Of a stretch of 55,106 nucleotides of DNA, positions 43,060 through 52,342 are shown piece by piece. The notes under the pieces were generated by a model. It worked only from the letters and a program-made list of their open reading frames with translations, made no database searches and was not told the DNA's origin. This DNA is from Sulfurimonas sp. UBA2011 (lineage in GTDB: Bacteria; Campylobacterota; Campylobacteria; Campylobacterales; Sulfurimonadaceae): positions 36,328 through 91,433 of the forward strand of contig DDCH01000012.1 in NCBI GenBank assembly GCA_002335055.1, read 5' to 3'. Made by a program: the position numbers and the translations under genes. How positions within the stretch are numbered: the stretch's first letter is position 1; each line of letters begins with the position of its first letter.

Positions 43060-43581
43060 TTAAGACTCTTTTCTCTCTTTTAACATACGCTTATACTCTT
43101 TCTCAAACTTCTTCCGTCTTGCATATGAGAGTTTATCTATAAATAAAACACCCTCTAAATGATCCATTTCATGCTGAATAGCGATACTTAAAAGACCATC
43201 TGCTTCAAGAGTTTTAGTGTTTCCCTCTCTATCTTGAAAATTAAGTGTTAAAAATTCTGCACGTTTTATATCTTCATAAAATTTAGGGACACTTAGGCAA
43301 CCCTCTTGGTACATAGTTTCGCCACTTTTATTACTTATTACTGGATTTATTATCTCTAATAAATTCTCAGCAGGCTGTTCACCCTCGTCATCTGGGATAT
43401 TTAAAATAAGTGCACGAATTGGACGAGCAACTTGTACAGCTGCAAGTCCTATACCATTTGTCTGCATCATAAGTGGATTCATTGCATCAAGTAAGTTATG
43501 GAGTGCTTCATTAAAGGCTGTAACTTCTTTGGATTTTAAACGCAGTCTTTTATCTGGGTATTCTACTATTGTTAGTTTCAT
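43060..43581 (-). CDS. def: Peptide deformylase
   Basis: 173 aa. Three conserved motifs: GIGLAAVQV (43-51), EGCLSVP (93-99) with metal ligand C95, and QHEMDHLEG (136-144) with H137, E138 and H141. Removes the formyl group from new proteins, consistent with its location after tig and clpP. Starts eight bases after the 56-aa gene. Confidence 0.95.
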   Translation of the reverse strand: MKLTIVEYPDKRLRLKSKEVTAFNEALHNLLDAMNPLMMQTNGIGLAAVQVARPIRALILNIPDDEGEQPAENLLEIINPVISNKSGETMYQEGCLSVPKFYEDIKRAEFLTLNFQDREGNTKTLEADGLLSIAIQHEMDHLEGVLFIDKLSYARRKKFEKEYKRMLKERKES

Positions 43582-43589
43582 TCTTTTTA

Positions 43590-43760
43590 TTAACTTCTTA
43601 AAGAGACGTAGTAGTCTATTTCTTTTTTTGCATAAATTTCTATATCACTTGTAGCACTAGGTTCTCCTAGTGCTTCAATCACAGGTGCTTTTATAGTAGG
43701 TGTTTTCTCCATAGTATCATCTATGTTTCTACGATTTCTACCTCTAAGAGTTCCTGCCAT
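43590..43760 (-). CDS. Small protein between clpP and def, unknown function
   Basis: 56 aa, beginning MAGTLRGRNRRNIDDTMEK and ending DYYVSLRS; basic N-terminus, then a proline/alanine-rich middle. SD AAGGA at eight bases. It lies in the clpP-def run with 10- and 8-base gaps, so it is co-transcribed. Not recognised; too short for membrane anchoring. Confidence 0.6.
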   Translation of the reverse strand: MAGTLRGRNRRNIDDTMEKTPTIKAPVIEALGEPSATSDIEIYAKKEIDYYVSLRS

Positions 43761-43770
43761 CTACTAATCC

Positions 43771-44361
43771 TTACTTTTTATCGTTCTTTATAAGTACTTC
43801 ATCGATCATACCATATTTCTGTGCATCAGTAGCACTCATAAAGTTATCTCGTTCGGTATCTTTTTCTACTTGTTTTACAGTTTGACCTGTATTTTTAGCG
43901 ATGATGCCATTGAGCTCTGCTTTCATGCGAAGAATTTCTTCAGCTTGAATCTGAATATCAGTGGCTTGACCTTGCGCACCACCTGAAGGTTGGTGAATCA
44001 TGATACGAGCATGAGGAAGAGCATAACGCTTACCTTTCTCACCAGCACATAAAAGAAATGAACCCATAGATGCTGCTTGCCCGATACAGATAGTAGCGAC
44101 AGCAGGACGGATATAATTCATAGTATCAAAAATAGCCATTCCCGCAGTTACAACACCACCTGGAGAGTTGATGTAAAAGTAGATATCTTTTTCTGGATCT
44201 TCAGCTTCAAGAAACAAGAATTGAGCAACTATAGTAGAAGCAACCTGATCGTTAACCTCTCCACTTAACATGATAATTCTATCTTTCAATAAACGAGAAA
44301 AGATGTCATAAGAACGCTCACCTCTTCCTGTTTTCTCAACTACATATGGAATATAAGACAT
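43771..44361 (-). CDS. clpP: ATP-dependent Clp protease proteolytic subunit
   Basis: 196 aa serine protease. The catalytic Ser is S98 (GQAASMGSFLL), the His is H123 (ARIMIHQPSGG), and the Asp follows near residue 172 (DTERDNFMSA). Begins MSYIPYVVEK, the family N-terminus. Three bases after tig on the same strand. Forms the barrel that ClpA/ClpX feed. Confidence 0.95.
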   Translation of the reverse strand: MSYIPYVVEKTGRGERSYDIFSRLLKDRIIMLSGEVNDQVASTIVAQFLFLEAEDPEKDIYFYINSPGGVVTAGMAIFDTMNYIRPAVATICIGQAASMGSFLLCAGEKGKRYALPHARIMIHQPSGGAQGQATDIQIQAEEILRMKAELNGIIAKNTGQTVKQVEKDTERDNFMSATDAQKYGMIDEVLIKNDKK

Positions 44362-44364
44362 AAC

Positions 44365-45657
44365 TTATGCTATCTTATCGTTAAGAAGACCAGAAAGAAC
44401 TCTATCTTCTACCATTGACATTTGGATAGCCGGAAGGTAACCAGCATCTTTATAGTGCTCATATGCTTTTTGAGGATCTTGACCCATTTGCATCGCTTCT
44501 CTGTAAACAGTTTGCATCACTTCTTGTTCTTCTATCTTCACAGCTTTTTCTTTTGCAATAGCATCGATGATAAAAGTCGCTCTTACACTTTTTTTAGCTT
44601 CATCACGCAAAGTTTCACGAAGTGTATCTAGCTTGTCTTTGTTATCACGAAGTTCTTGAACTTCTTCGTCACTCATAGTTCCAGCTTTTTTATTGAGTGC
44701 CATATCTATTTCTTGCTCTACAACAAATTCTGGTAAGTCAAAAGTAAGACCATTTACTAAAGCATCAAGAAGTTTAGGTTTTAAATCTTCATTATAAAGT
44801 TTCCCAAGTGCTTCATATTCTAACTGTGCTTTTACCTCTTTAGTAAGTGTTTCCACAGAAGCATTGTCTTCACCTGGCATCATTGTTTTTGCTAACTCAT
44901 CATTAACTTCAACTTCTTCTTTTACTTGAATCTGAGTAACTTTTACTTTAAACTCAGCATCTTTACCAGCTAAGTCTTCGCCATAATTCTCTGGGAAAGT
45001 AACTTTAACAACTAGTTCTTCATCACGTTTCACACCGATAAGTTGATCTTCAAAACCTGGGATGAAAGAGTTAGAACCTAAAAGAAGAGCATGGTCTTTT
45101 CCAGCTCCACCATCAAATAAAACACCATCAATAGAACCTTCAAAGTCGATAACAGCAGTATCGCCATCTTTCATTTTACGGTTACGCTTGATATTAACTA
45201 AAGGAGCATTTTGCTCAGCTAATTGTTTGATTCTTGCTTTTACATCTTTATCAGAAACTGTAGGCTTTTTAAAGTCAGGAACAGACTTAGTTAAATCACC
45301 AAGTTCTATACTTGGACGTGTTGCAACTTTAACTACAACTTCAATTGAAGTTTCAGTTTTTTCAAATTTAGTAATATTTGGCTCACCCATTAAAGAGTCA
45401 TTAGAGATATTTAACTCTAACAGACCTTGAGAAAAAACTTCTCTTAATGATTCAGCTTCAGCATCTTCTACTAATTTTTGTCCATACTGTTTTTTCACGA
45501 TTGCAACAGGAACTTTACCCTTACGAAAACCTTGAATACTCGCAGTTTTACTAAGTTGTTTAGCAATTTTTTCAAGGTTAGCATTTACCTCATCCATTGA
45601 GATTGTAGCAGTGATTTCTGCGTTTGCACTATCGATTTTTGTTGATTTGATTTCCAT
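44365..45657 (-). CDS. tig: Trigger factor
   Basis: 430 aa from the ATG at 45657, with AAGGAAA upstream; the TTG one codon earlier is less likely. Ribosome-binding N-terminus with GFRKGKVP (around 43-50), a PPIase (FKBP-like) middle domain with VNIKRNRKMKDGDTAVIDFEG, and a helical C-terminal chaperone domain. First gene of tig-clpP-56aa-def. Confidence 0.92.
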   Translation of the reverse strand: MEIKSTKIDSANAEITATISMDEVNANLEKIAKQLSKTASIQGFRKGKVPVAIVKKQYGQKLVEDAEAESLREVFSQGLLELNISNDSLMGEPNITKFEKTETSIEVVVKVATRPSIELGDLTKSVPDFKKPTVSDKDVKARIKQLAEQNAPLVNIKRNRKMKDGDTAVIDFEGSIDGVLFDGGAGKDHALLLGSNSFIPGFEDQLIGVKRDEELVVKVTFPENYGEDLAGKDAEFKVKVTQIQVKEEVEVNDELAKTMMPGEDNASVETLTKEVKAQLEYEALGKLYNEDLKPKLLDALVNGLTFDLPEFVVEQEIDMALNKKAGTMSDEEVQELRDNKDKLDTLRETLRDEAKKSVRATFIIDAIAKEKAVKIEEQEVMQTVYREAMQMGQDPQKAYEHYKDAGYLPAIQMSMVEDRVLSGLLNDKIA

Positions 45658-45735
45658 CAATTTCCTTTTATTTGTGATTCTTAATGAATCATATAACTAT
45701 TATTTTGCCGTATACTAGCAAAAAACTGCTTTTAA

Positions 45736-46212
45736 TTAGCTTTTACATAAATGTGGTTTAAAATTTAAAAAAACTATCCAGATGACTGCTATATCTATTA
45801 TTACATCTGCAAAATTAAAGACTGCAAAACCCTCAAGTCCAACTATGGGGTAAGGCCAAGCATGATAATAAACCATATCAACAACACCACCATGAATAAA
45901 TCTATCATAAATGTTGGAAAATGCACCACCTAAAAGCAGACCTGCAGGTATTGCGTAACAGAGCTGTTTCAGATAAAAAATATACACTAAAATACCAAAT
46001 ACAAGAACTAACTGTATATATTTTAAATACTCTGCCAAAAAGCTAAACATTGAAAATGCCACACCCTTGTTATAAACTAAAATAAAGTCAATATAGTCTG
46101 AGTAGTAACGAAATCCATCCACAAAAAGCATTTTAATATTTTGATCTATAATAAAAATACCTATAAGAGTGAAACATAAGACAGCTGTTAAACGCAGAGT
46201 ATTACTATGCAT
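45736..46212 (-). CDS. lspA: Lipoprotein signal peptidase
   Basis: 158 aa with four membrane helices. The catalytic aspartates are in SNIYDRFIHGGVVDM and FNFADVIID. Cleaves the lipoprotein signal peptide after diacylglyceryl addition; SoxD and the DUF302-like lipoprotein are likely clients here. Overlaps glmM by eight bases. Confidence 0.92.
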   Translation of the reverse strand: MHSNTLRLTAVLCFTLIGIFIIDQNIKMLFVDGFRYYSDYIDFILVYNKGVAFSMFSFLAEYLKYIQLVLVFGILVYIFYLKQLCYAIPAGLLLGGAFSNIYDRFIHGGVVDMVYYHAWPYPIVGLEGFAVFNFADVIIDIAVIWIVFLNFKPHLCKS

Positions 46213-47545
46213 TTAACACTTTTTTGAAAAATTGACTCATCTCATCCATTCTGAGATTCATTAGTTTTTCATCTTTTGCTTCTAATAAGATACGAAGTTT
46301 ATTCTCAGTCCCTGAGTAGCGTATAAGATGACGTATACCTTGGGCATCAAGAGCTTTTAGTTTTTTATCAAGCCCATCGATACTCTCTAATGCTACTTTC
46401 TTTTTTACATGTAAGTTTACAAGTTTTTGTGGATAAAGTTTAAATGGACGTAAAACCCTAGACGCTTTTTCTTTTTTATCTAACAAAAGAGCGAGTACTT
46501 GTAAAGCGCTTACAAGACCATCCCCAGTTTTAGCAAAATCATGCATGATTACATGTCCACTCTGTTCTCCACCAAAGTTAATGCCCTCTTGTTTCATTAT
46601 CGCTAAAACATGTTTGTCCCCAACATTTGAACGCCATAGTTTTAAACCATTAGCCTCCATATAGTTTTCAAGACCTTGGTTACTCATAACAGTTGCAACA
46701 ACACCATTACCTTTCAGACAGCCTCTCTCATTAAGATGCACACCAAGAGCACCGATAAGCTGATCCCCGTCAACTACTTGACCCAGCTCATCTATAACAA
46801 CAAGTCTATCTGCATCACCATCAAGAGCAATACCTAAGTCTGCTCTGTATTCAACCACCGCCTCACTAACACCCCTAGGGTGCAAAGCACCACAGTTATC
46901 ATTTATGTTATAACCATCAGGTTTATTGTTAAGAATAATAACTTCAGCCCCTAACTCTTCTAAAACAGTTGGCCCTACTTTATAAGCAGCTCCATTTGCA
47001 GTATCAAGAACTATACGCATACCTTGAAGTGTCATATGAACAGGAAAAGAGTGTTTGAGTTGAACAATATAGCGTCCTATCACATCATCAATGCGTTTTG
47101 CCTTTCCTATATTTATACCTGTAACCTGAGCCTCTTGTAATTTTGCATCATCAAAATAAATGGCTTCGATTTTTTTTTCATCTTCTGTAGAGAACTTATC
47201 CCCATGTCTGTCAAAGAACTTTATACCATTATCTTCAAAAGAATTATGTGAAGCCGATATCATTATCCCAGCATCACAACGCATGCTTTCTGTTATATAT
47301 GCTATAGCCGGTGTAGGCATTGGACCCACTTCTATGACATCATAACCTATTGCAGTAAGACCAGATACAATAGCATTCTCTATCATATATCCACTACGAC
47401 GTGTATCTTTTCCCACAAGTATTTTGTTAGTAATAGATCTAGATTTGAGATAAATTCCAACTGCCATAGCTATTTTCATAGCAACTTCAGCTCTTAAAAA
47501 TGTACCAGCTTCTCCTCTTACACCATCAGTTCCAAATAATTCCAT
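46205..47545 (-). CDS. glmM: Phosphoglucosamine mutase
   Basis: 446 aa. Phosphoserine S99 in MISASHNSFEDNG, the metal site DGDADR in GIALDGDADRLV, the sugar-binding loop GGEQSGH, and the C-terminal RYSGTENKLR phosphate-binding loop. Converts glucosamine-6-P to glucosamine-1-P for peptidoglycan and LPS. Divergent from rpsT. Confidence 0.94.
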   Translation of the reverse strand: MELFGTDGVRGEAGTFLRAEVAMKIAMAVGIYLKSRSITNKILVGKDTRRSGYMIENAIVSGLTAIGYDVIEVGPMPTPAIAYITESMRCDAGIMISASHNSFEDNGIKFFDRHGDKFSTEDEKKIEAIYFDDAKLQEAQVTGINIGKAKRIDDVIGRYIVQLKHSFPVHMTLQGMRIVLDTANGAAYKVGPTVLEELGAEVIILNNKPDGYNINDNCGALHPRGVSEAVVEYRADLGIALDGDADRLVVIDELGQVVDGDQLIGALGVHLNERGCLKGNGVVATVMSNQGLENYMEANGLKLWRSNVGDKHVLAIMKQEGINFGGEQSGHVIMHDFAKTGDGLVSALQVLALLLDKKEKASRVLRPFKLYPQKLVNLHVKKKVALESIDGLDKKLKALDAQGIRHLIRYSGTENKLRILLEAKDEKLMNLRMDEMSQFFKKVLNA

Positions 47546-47669
47546 AATATGCTCTCTTTATCAGTTTTCTTATAAATTCTTATAATTTCAGTCATTTTAC
47601 ACCCTTTAACTTAATTTTAATTATTTTTAAGCTATTATTGCGAACTTAAATTCCAAAAAAGGACTCATA

Positions 47670-47930
47670 ATGGCAAATCACAAGTCATCAATTAAGAGAA
47701 TTCGTCAAACACTCGTTCGTACTGAACGTAACCGTTTCTACAGAACTCGTCTTAAAAACATAGTTAAAGATGTAAACTCAGCAGTTGAAGCTGGTAACAA
47801 AGAAGAAGCACAAGCTGCATTCAAAATTGCTAACCAACAGATTCATAAATTCGTAAGCAAAGGTGTTCTTAAAAAAGAGACTGCTGCTAGAAAAGTAAGT
47901 CGTCTACACAAATCTGTAAACGCAATATAA
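47670..47930 (+). CDS. rpsT: 30S ribosomal protein S20
   Basis: 86 aa, basic and helical. Begins MANHKSSIKRIRQTLVRTER and ends with a KKETAARKVSRLHK helix, matching S20. SD AAAAAAGGA. Followed 14 bases later by prfA. Confidence 0.95.
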   Translation: MANHKSSIKRIRQTLVRTERNRFYRTRLKNIVKDVNSAVEAGNKEEAQAAFKIANQQIHKFVSKGVLKKETAARKVSRLHKSVNAI

Positions 47931-47944
47931 TTAGAGCATAAATT

Positions 47945-49012
47945 ATGCTCGCAGATAAACTCACACCGTTTATCAACCGCTATAACGAACTCGGCAAATT
48001 GCTGAGTTCACCTGACATCACTTCTGACATCAAACGTATGACAGACCTTTCAAGAGAACAATCAAACCTATTACCTATTGTTGAAAAAGCAAAAGAGTAC
48101 CAAGCTTTAGTTGCAGATATTGCAGATACTAAAGATATGCTTGGTGACGCAGAAATGGGAGAGATGGCGAAAGAGGAACTCAAAGAACTTGAACCTCGAA
48201 AACCAGAACTCGAAGAAGAGATAAAAGTACTACTACTACCAAAAGATCCAAATGATGATAGAAATATCATTGTTGAACTTCGTGCTGGTGCTGGTGGTGA
48301 TGAAGCTGCAATCTTTGTAGGTGATCTTTTTGATGCCTACACTCGTTATGCTGATTTAAGAGAATGGAAGATAGAGCTTTTATCTTCATCTCCTTCTGAT
48401 GCTGGTGGATACAAAGAAATAACTGCTCTTATCAAAGGTGAACAGGTTTATAGTCGTTTGAAATACGAAGGCGGAACTCATAGGGTTCAGCGTGTACCAC
48501 AAACAGAATCTCAAGGACGAGTTCACACATCAGCAATAACAGTAGCAGTAATGCCTGAAGTTGATGATGTTGAAGTAATCATTGAAGATAAAGACTTAAA
48601 AATAGATGTAATGCGTTCTTCTGGATGTGGTGGTCAGTCAGTTAATACTACCGACTCTGCAGTTAGAATTACTCACCTACCATCTGGTTTAGTTGTAACT
48701 AACCAAGACCAAAAGTCACAACACAAAAACCGTGAAAAAGCAATGAAAGTTCTTAAAGCTAGACTTTATGACCGTGAAATGCAAGAGCAACAGTCTGAAA
48801 ATGCAGCAGAAAGAGCAGCACAAGTAGGAAGTGGTGATAGAAGTGGACGAATTCGTACATATAACTACCCACAAAACCGTATGAGTGACCATAGAATAAA
48901 TCTAACACTCTACCGTTTGAATGAAATTATGAGTAGTGGACTTCTTGATGAAGTAGTAGAACCTCTTATAACAGACAATCAAGCAAAAATTGTTGAGGCA
49001 GCTGGACTTTAA
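47945..49012 (+). CDS. prfA: Peptide chain release factor 1
   Basis: 355 aa. The GGQ motif is at 229-231 (SSGCGGQSVNTTDSA). The stop-codon tripeptide position reads PQT (in RVPQTESQGR), where many bacteria have PAT or PVT; the Pro and Thr are kept. Terminates at UAA and UAG. Length normal. Confidence 0.94.
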   Translation: MLADKLTPFINRYNELGKLLSSPDITSDIKRMTDLSREQSNLLPIVEKAKEYQALVADIADTKDMLGDAEMGEMAKEELKELEPRKPELEEEIKVLLLPKDPNDDRNIIVELRAGAGGDEAAIFVGDLFDAYTRYADLREWKIELLSSSPSDAGGYKEITALIKGEQVYSRLKYEGGTHRVQRVPQTESQGRVHTSAITVAVMPEVDDVEVIIEDKDLKIDVMRSSGCGGQSVNTTDSAVRITHLPSGLVVTNQDQKSQHKNREKAMKVLKARLYDREMQEQQSENAAERAAQVGSGDRSGRIRTYNYPQNRMSDHRINLTLYRLNEIMSSGLLDEVVEPLITDNQAKIVEAAGL

Positions 49013-49042
49013 ATTCCAGTGCTTTAGCAAAATCCTAACTGA

Positions 49043-49801
49043 CTAAACTTCCCACTGAGTATTAAAAGTATTAATAACCCTACCCTCAAATGTAATAGTT
49101 CTCTCGTTAATACCAAGGTATAGTGTTTCACCACTTGTTGGATATACTTCTATAGATTCACTTACTTCTTGTTCTAATAAGGCTCTATAAAAACAAGCTG
49201 CCATACCAGTTCCACATGCAAGTGTTTCATCTTCAACACCACGCTCATATGTTCTTACTTGTAAGTTTTCTCCAACAACGCAGCAGATATTTACATTTGC
49301 ATTGTATTTATCACGTAACTCTTTAGCTTCTACTAAATCAAAACTATTTACATTATCTAACATACATACTAAGTGAGGGACACCAGTGTTAATTAACCAC
49401 CATGTTTTGTCATTGAAGTTGATACTTTTATCGATAATCACAGGAGGAGTAAGTTCACTTTTAACCATAGCAGTTCTAGGCTTGTTTTCACTTACCTCTG
49501 CGTTTATCACACCCGCACCAGTTAAAAAACTCATACTCTCTTTTGCAAAACCATGATTTAAAGCATAGTGAGCACATGCACGACTTCCATTCCCGCACAT
49601 ATCAGCCTTGCTTCCATCCCCATTGTAAAACTCCCACTCAAAATCATAGGCTTCACTAGGGACAAGAACTATAAGACCATCAGCACCAACACCATCTTGA
49701 CGATGACACAGCACTTTTGCTAACTCTGTTCTATCTTCTTTACTCTCGTCTGAAAATATAACAAAATCATTTCCACTTGCACTATATTTAGCTAAGTTCA
49801 T
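49043..49801 (-). CDS. dapF: Diaminopimelate epimerase
   Basis: 252 aa. The catalytic cysteines are C69 (MCGNGSRAC) and C196 (LACGTGMAA). Interconverts LL- and meso-diaminopimelate for lysine and peptidoglycan. Starts 11 bases after coaE, same transcript. Slightly shorter than the usual about 275, as seen in this phylum. Confidence 0.94.
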   Translation of the reverse strand: MNLAKYSASGNDFVIFSDESKEDRTELAKVLCHRQDGVGADGLIVLVPSEAYDFEWEFYNGDGSKADMCGNGSRACAHYALNHGFAKESMSFLTGAGVINAEVSENKPRTAMVKSELTPPVIIDKSINFNDKTWWLINTGVPHLVCMLDNVNSFDLVEAKELRDKYNANVNICCVVGENLQVRTYERGVEDETLACGTGMAACFYRALLEQEVSESIEVYPTSGETLYLGINERTITFEGRVINTFNTQWEV

Positions 49802-49812
49802 AGTTCTCTCTC

Positions 49813-50409
49813 CTATTTTAAATACTTACTCTTTATGATTGCCACAAAATCTTCACACTCTTGTTGTAGATTTTTTAAAGTACTAGAGTTATCTATAACC
49901 CAAGTCGCTCTATCTTTTTTCTCTTGAATGGGGAGTTGTGTAGCGATGCGTTTGAGTGACTCTTCTTTAGAGTAACCATTACGTTTCATAAAACGTTCAA
50001 GTTGTACATCTGCTGGAGTGAAAACAACAACGCTATCTTCTATATCGTAGTTAGAATTTTCAAAGAAAAGAGGTATATCAATAAGATAGGGAAATTTTAG
50101 CTTATCTTGTTTCTCGCTGCGTTTAAGAATCTCATCATGAATTTTTGGATGTAAAAATTCTTCAAGAGTTTTTTTAGCTTCATCATTTGAAAAAACAAAA
50201 GTTCCAAGCTTAGGACGATTGACCTTTCCTAGTCTTAAGTACTGTTTTCCAAAAGTCTCTTCAACCCAAGGGGCAGAAGCATCTAGTATCTCATGAGAGA
50301 TAGTATCTGCATCTATGATACGCATACCATTAAGAGCGATAAGTGAAGCCACAGTACTTTTACCAGTAGCAATACTTCCAGTTAAAGCGATAGCATACTC
50401 ATAAGCCAT
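49813..50409 (-). CDS. coaE: Dephospho-CoA kinase
   Basis: 198 aa. P-loop GSIATGKST (11-19), DADTISHEIL, and the lid region RFMKRNGYSKEESLKRIATQ. Last step of CoA synthesis. Its start overlaps the stop of the upstream SpeE homologue by one base. Confidence 0.93.
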   Translation of the reverse strand: MAYEYAIALTGSIATGKSTVASLIALNGMRIIDADTISHEILDASAPWVEETFGKQYLRLGKVNRPKLGTFVFSNDEAKKTLEEFLHPKIHDEILKRSEKQDKLKFPYLIDIPLFFENSNYDIEDSVVVFTPADVQLERFMKRNGYSKEESLKRIATQLPIQEKKDRATWVIDNSSTLKNLQQECEDFVAIIKSKYLK

Positions 50410-50954
50410 TAGTTTTTAATTACACCTAAGTAAGCTTTACGGATGTTGTTACCCATTGCAAACGCAGCAGGATGAACATCACAGTTATAAAACTCTAAAC
50501 CATCAAGCATATCAGTACGGTGAAGAATGATATCTGCAGTTGGGTGATACTCTTTAGATGCTAAAAGTGCAGTCTCGCCATTTCCTAAGTTAAAAGGCAT
50601 GATGATTTTAGTATATTTACCTAAAATTTGCATGATTTGCTTGTTATCTTCTACATTATCTAAAGATGGGTGTTTAGTTACTAAAAGACCATCATCTTTT
50701 AAAACACGGTTAAAGTGAGCAAGAACAGCTGCATCAGAATCTAATTCACTGATAATTACATCAAATGCACCATCTTTAACTTCACGAAGTGCACTTGCAG
50801 TTGCAGTTATTACCTCATAAGGAATTCCGTCATGCTTTTTCATTTCAGTTACAAAACCATCTGCATTATTACTAATTATTAACACATTTTCTGGCACTTT
50901 ACTAGTACAAACAGCTACATGAACCATCATTTCGTTATATATAAATTCTTTCAT
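50409..50954 (-). CDS. Short spermidine synthase homologue, Helicobacter/Campylobacter type
   Basis: 181 aa. Matches, from memory, the C-terminal two thirds of H. pylori SpeE: FNRVLKDDGLLVTKHPSLDN, KIIMPFNLGNGETALLAS and FYNCDVHPAAFAMGNNIRKA. Shorter than the about 260-residue H. pylori protein and without the N-terminal tetramerisation hairpin or an obvious GGGxG glycine loop, so activity is uncertain. No gene symbol given because speE is used for the longer homologue at 10492. Coupled to coaE and dapF. Confidence 0.7.
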   Translation of the reverse strand: MKEFIYNEMMVHVAVCTSKVPENVLIISNNADGFVTEMKKHDGIPYEVITATASALREVKDGAFDVIISELDSDAAVLAHFNRVLKDDGLLVTKHPSLDNVEDNKQIMQILGKYTKIIMPFNLGNGETALLASKEYHPTADIILHRTDMLDGLEFYNCDVHPAAFAMGNNIRKAYLGVIKN

Positions 50955-51019
50955 ATTAATTATTCCTTATTTATTAATGCGATTTTATCCACTTTTGGAT
51001 TAATTTTACTTAATATAGA

Positions 51020-51025
51020 TATAAT
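51020..51025 (+). promoter_or_regulatory. Candidate -10 box for the DUF2892-purM operon
   Basis: TATAAT in TAGATATAATTACG, 35 bases before the ATG, with an AAAGG ribosome binding site between. Confidence 0.5.
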
Positions 51026-51059
51026 TACGAAATATTTATAAAAACATAAAGGTATATCA

Positions 51060-51281
51060 ATGAATTATAACAAAGTCAAATCATTTTGTAGTAAATTTCG
51101 TATGTCAATTGGTATTGCACTAATTGCAACAGGTGTAATAACTGGAAATGCTTGGTTCTATTTAGGTGTTATTCCACTTATTGCAGGATTTACAAAATTT
51201 TGCCCACTTTGTATGATAACTCAACAATGTGATGTACCAGAAAATAAAAAAGAAGAAGAGACAAAAAATGAGTCAAATTAG
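51060..51281 (+). CDS. DUF2892 membrane protein
   Basis: 73 aa. Two hydrophobic helices with RMSIGIALIATGV and FYLGVIPLIAGFTKFCPLC, the DUF2892 pattern also found at the C-terminus of YgaP. The cysteines in FCPLCMITQQC are typical. The function of the domain is not known. It overlaps purM by 14 bases, so the two are coupled. Confidence 0.75.
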   Translation: MNYNKVKSFCSKFRMSIGIALIATGVITGNAWFYLGVIPLIAGFTKFCPLCMITQQCDVPENKKEEETKNESN

Positions 51282-52266
51282 TTATAAAGATGCTGGCGTA
51301 GACATAGATGCTGGTGCAAGTTTCGTTGAAAACATCAAACCTTTAGTTAAAAGTACACGAATACCAGGTGTTATGGGAGGCATTGGTTCATTTGCAGGTG
51401 CATTTGAGCTTCCAACAGGTTTTAAAGAGCCTGTTATGCTTGCAGCAACTGATGGTGTGGGTACAAAGTTAAAACTCGCTATTGATAGCGGTATACATAA
51501 TACTGTAGGTATTGATCTTGTTGCTATGTGTGTAAATGATTTACTCTGTAATTTTGGAACACCTTCTTTCTTTTTAGATTATTATGCAACAGGTAAACTC
51601 GATGTAGTTAATGCTACAAATGTAGTAGCAGGTATAGCAGAAGGCTGTAAGCGCAGCGAATGTGCACTTATCGGCGGAGAGACAGCAGAAATGCCTGGTA
51701 TGTACTCTGAAGATGATTATGACTTAGCAGGTTTTGCAGTTGGTGTATGCGAAAAGTCAGAAATGGACAGAGTCTCTCTTGTTAGAGCGGGACATAAACT
51801 TATAGCACTTCCAAGTTCAGGTCTTCACTCTAACGGTTTCTCATTAGCACGTAAAGTCCTTTTTGAAAAAATGAACTTAAACTTTGAAGATGACTTTAAC
51901 GGTACAACACTAATTAAAGCTCTTTTAGAACCTACAACTATATATGTAAAACTATTTAAAGAACTAAAAGGTGAGATAGTTGCAATGGCACATATCACCG
52001 GTGGTGGAATAGTAGAAAACTTACCACGTGTACTTCCTGAGAACTTAATGGCAGAAGTTAAAGAAGCAGATATTCGTGTTCTTCCTATCTTTGAGCTTAT
52101 GAGTGAGCATGTAGAACGATCAGAGATGTTTAGAGCTTTTAATATGGGTGTTGGAATGATACTTGTAGTTGAAGATAAAAATGTAGACTCTATACTTGCA
52201 AAAGCTGAGGGTTCTTACCTTATAGGTGAGATCAAAGAGGGTAAACGCGAAGCGAAAATGATATAG
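51268..52266 (+). CDS. purM: Phosphoribosylformylglycinamidine cyclo-ligase
   Basis: 332 aa from MSQISYKDAG at 51268; the longer frame adds only a lysine-rich stretch shared with the overlapping gene. DGVGTKLKLA, GGETAEMPGMY and HITGGGIVENLPRVLP are PurM signatures. Forms aminoimidazole ribotide in purine synthesis, using ATP. Confidence 0.95.
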   Translation: MSQISYKDAGVDIDAGASFVENIKPLVKSTRIPGVMGGIGSFAGAFELPTGFKEPVMLAATDGVGTKLKLAIDSGIHNTVGIDLVAMCVNDLLCNFGTPSFFLDYYATGKLDVVNATNVVAGIAEGCKRSECALIGGETAEMPGMYSEDDYDLAGFAVGVCEKSEMDRVSLVRAGHKLIALPSSGLHSNGFSLARKVLFEKMNLNFEDDFNGTTLIKALLEPTTIYVKLFKELKGEIVAMAHITGGGIVENLPRVLPENLMAEVKEADIRVLPIFELMSEHVERSEMFRAFNMGVGMILVVEDKNVDSILAKAEGSYLIGEIKEGKREAKMI

Positions 52267-52290
52267 ACTTCTTGTCTATATCTTATAAAT
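52260..52290 (+). terminator. Hairpin at the purM 3' end
   Basis: GATATAGAC TTCTT GTCTATATC, nine-base perfect stem covering the purM stop, followed by TTATAAAT. Lies before the convergent DUF302-like operon. Confidence 0.55.
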
Positions 52291-52342
52291 ACTTAACTAA
52301 TTTTCAGGGAACCTCTTCCCTAAAAATCAATTCATATACTTT

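Noticed and set aside
52306..52321. AGGGAA CCTC TTCCCT hairpin as a terminator
   Set aside because: The stem is only six bases and no T-run follows on either strand. Left as a chance palindrome near the purM terminator.
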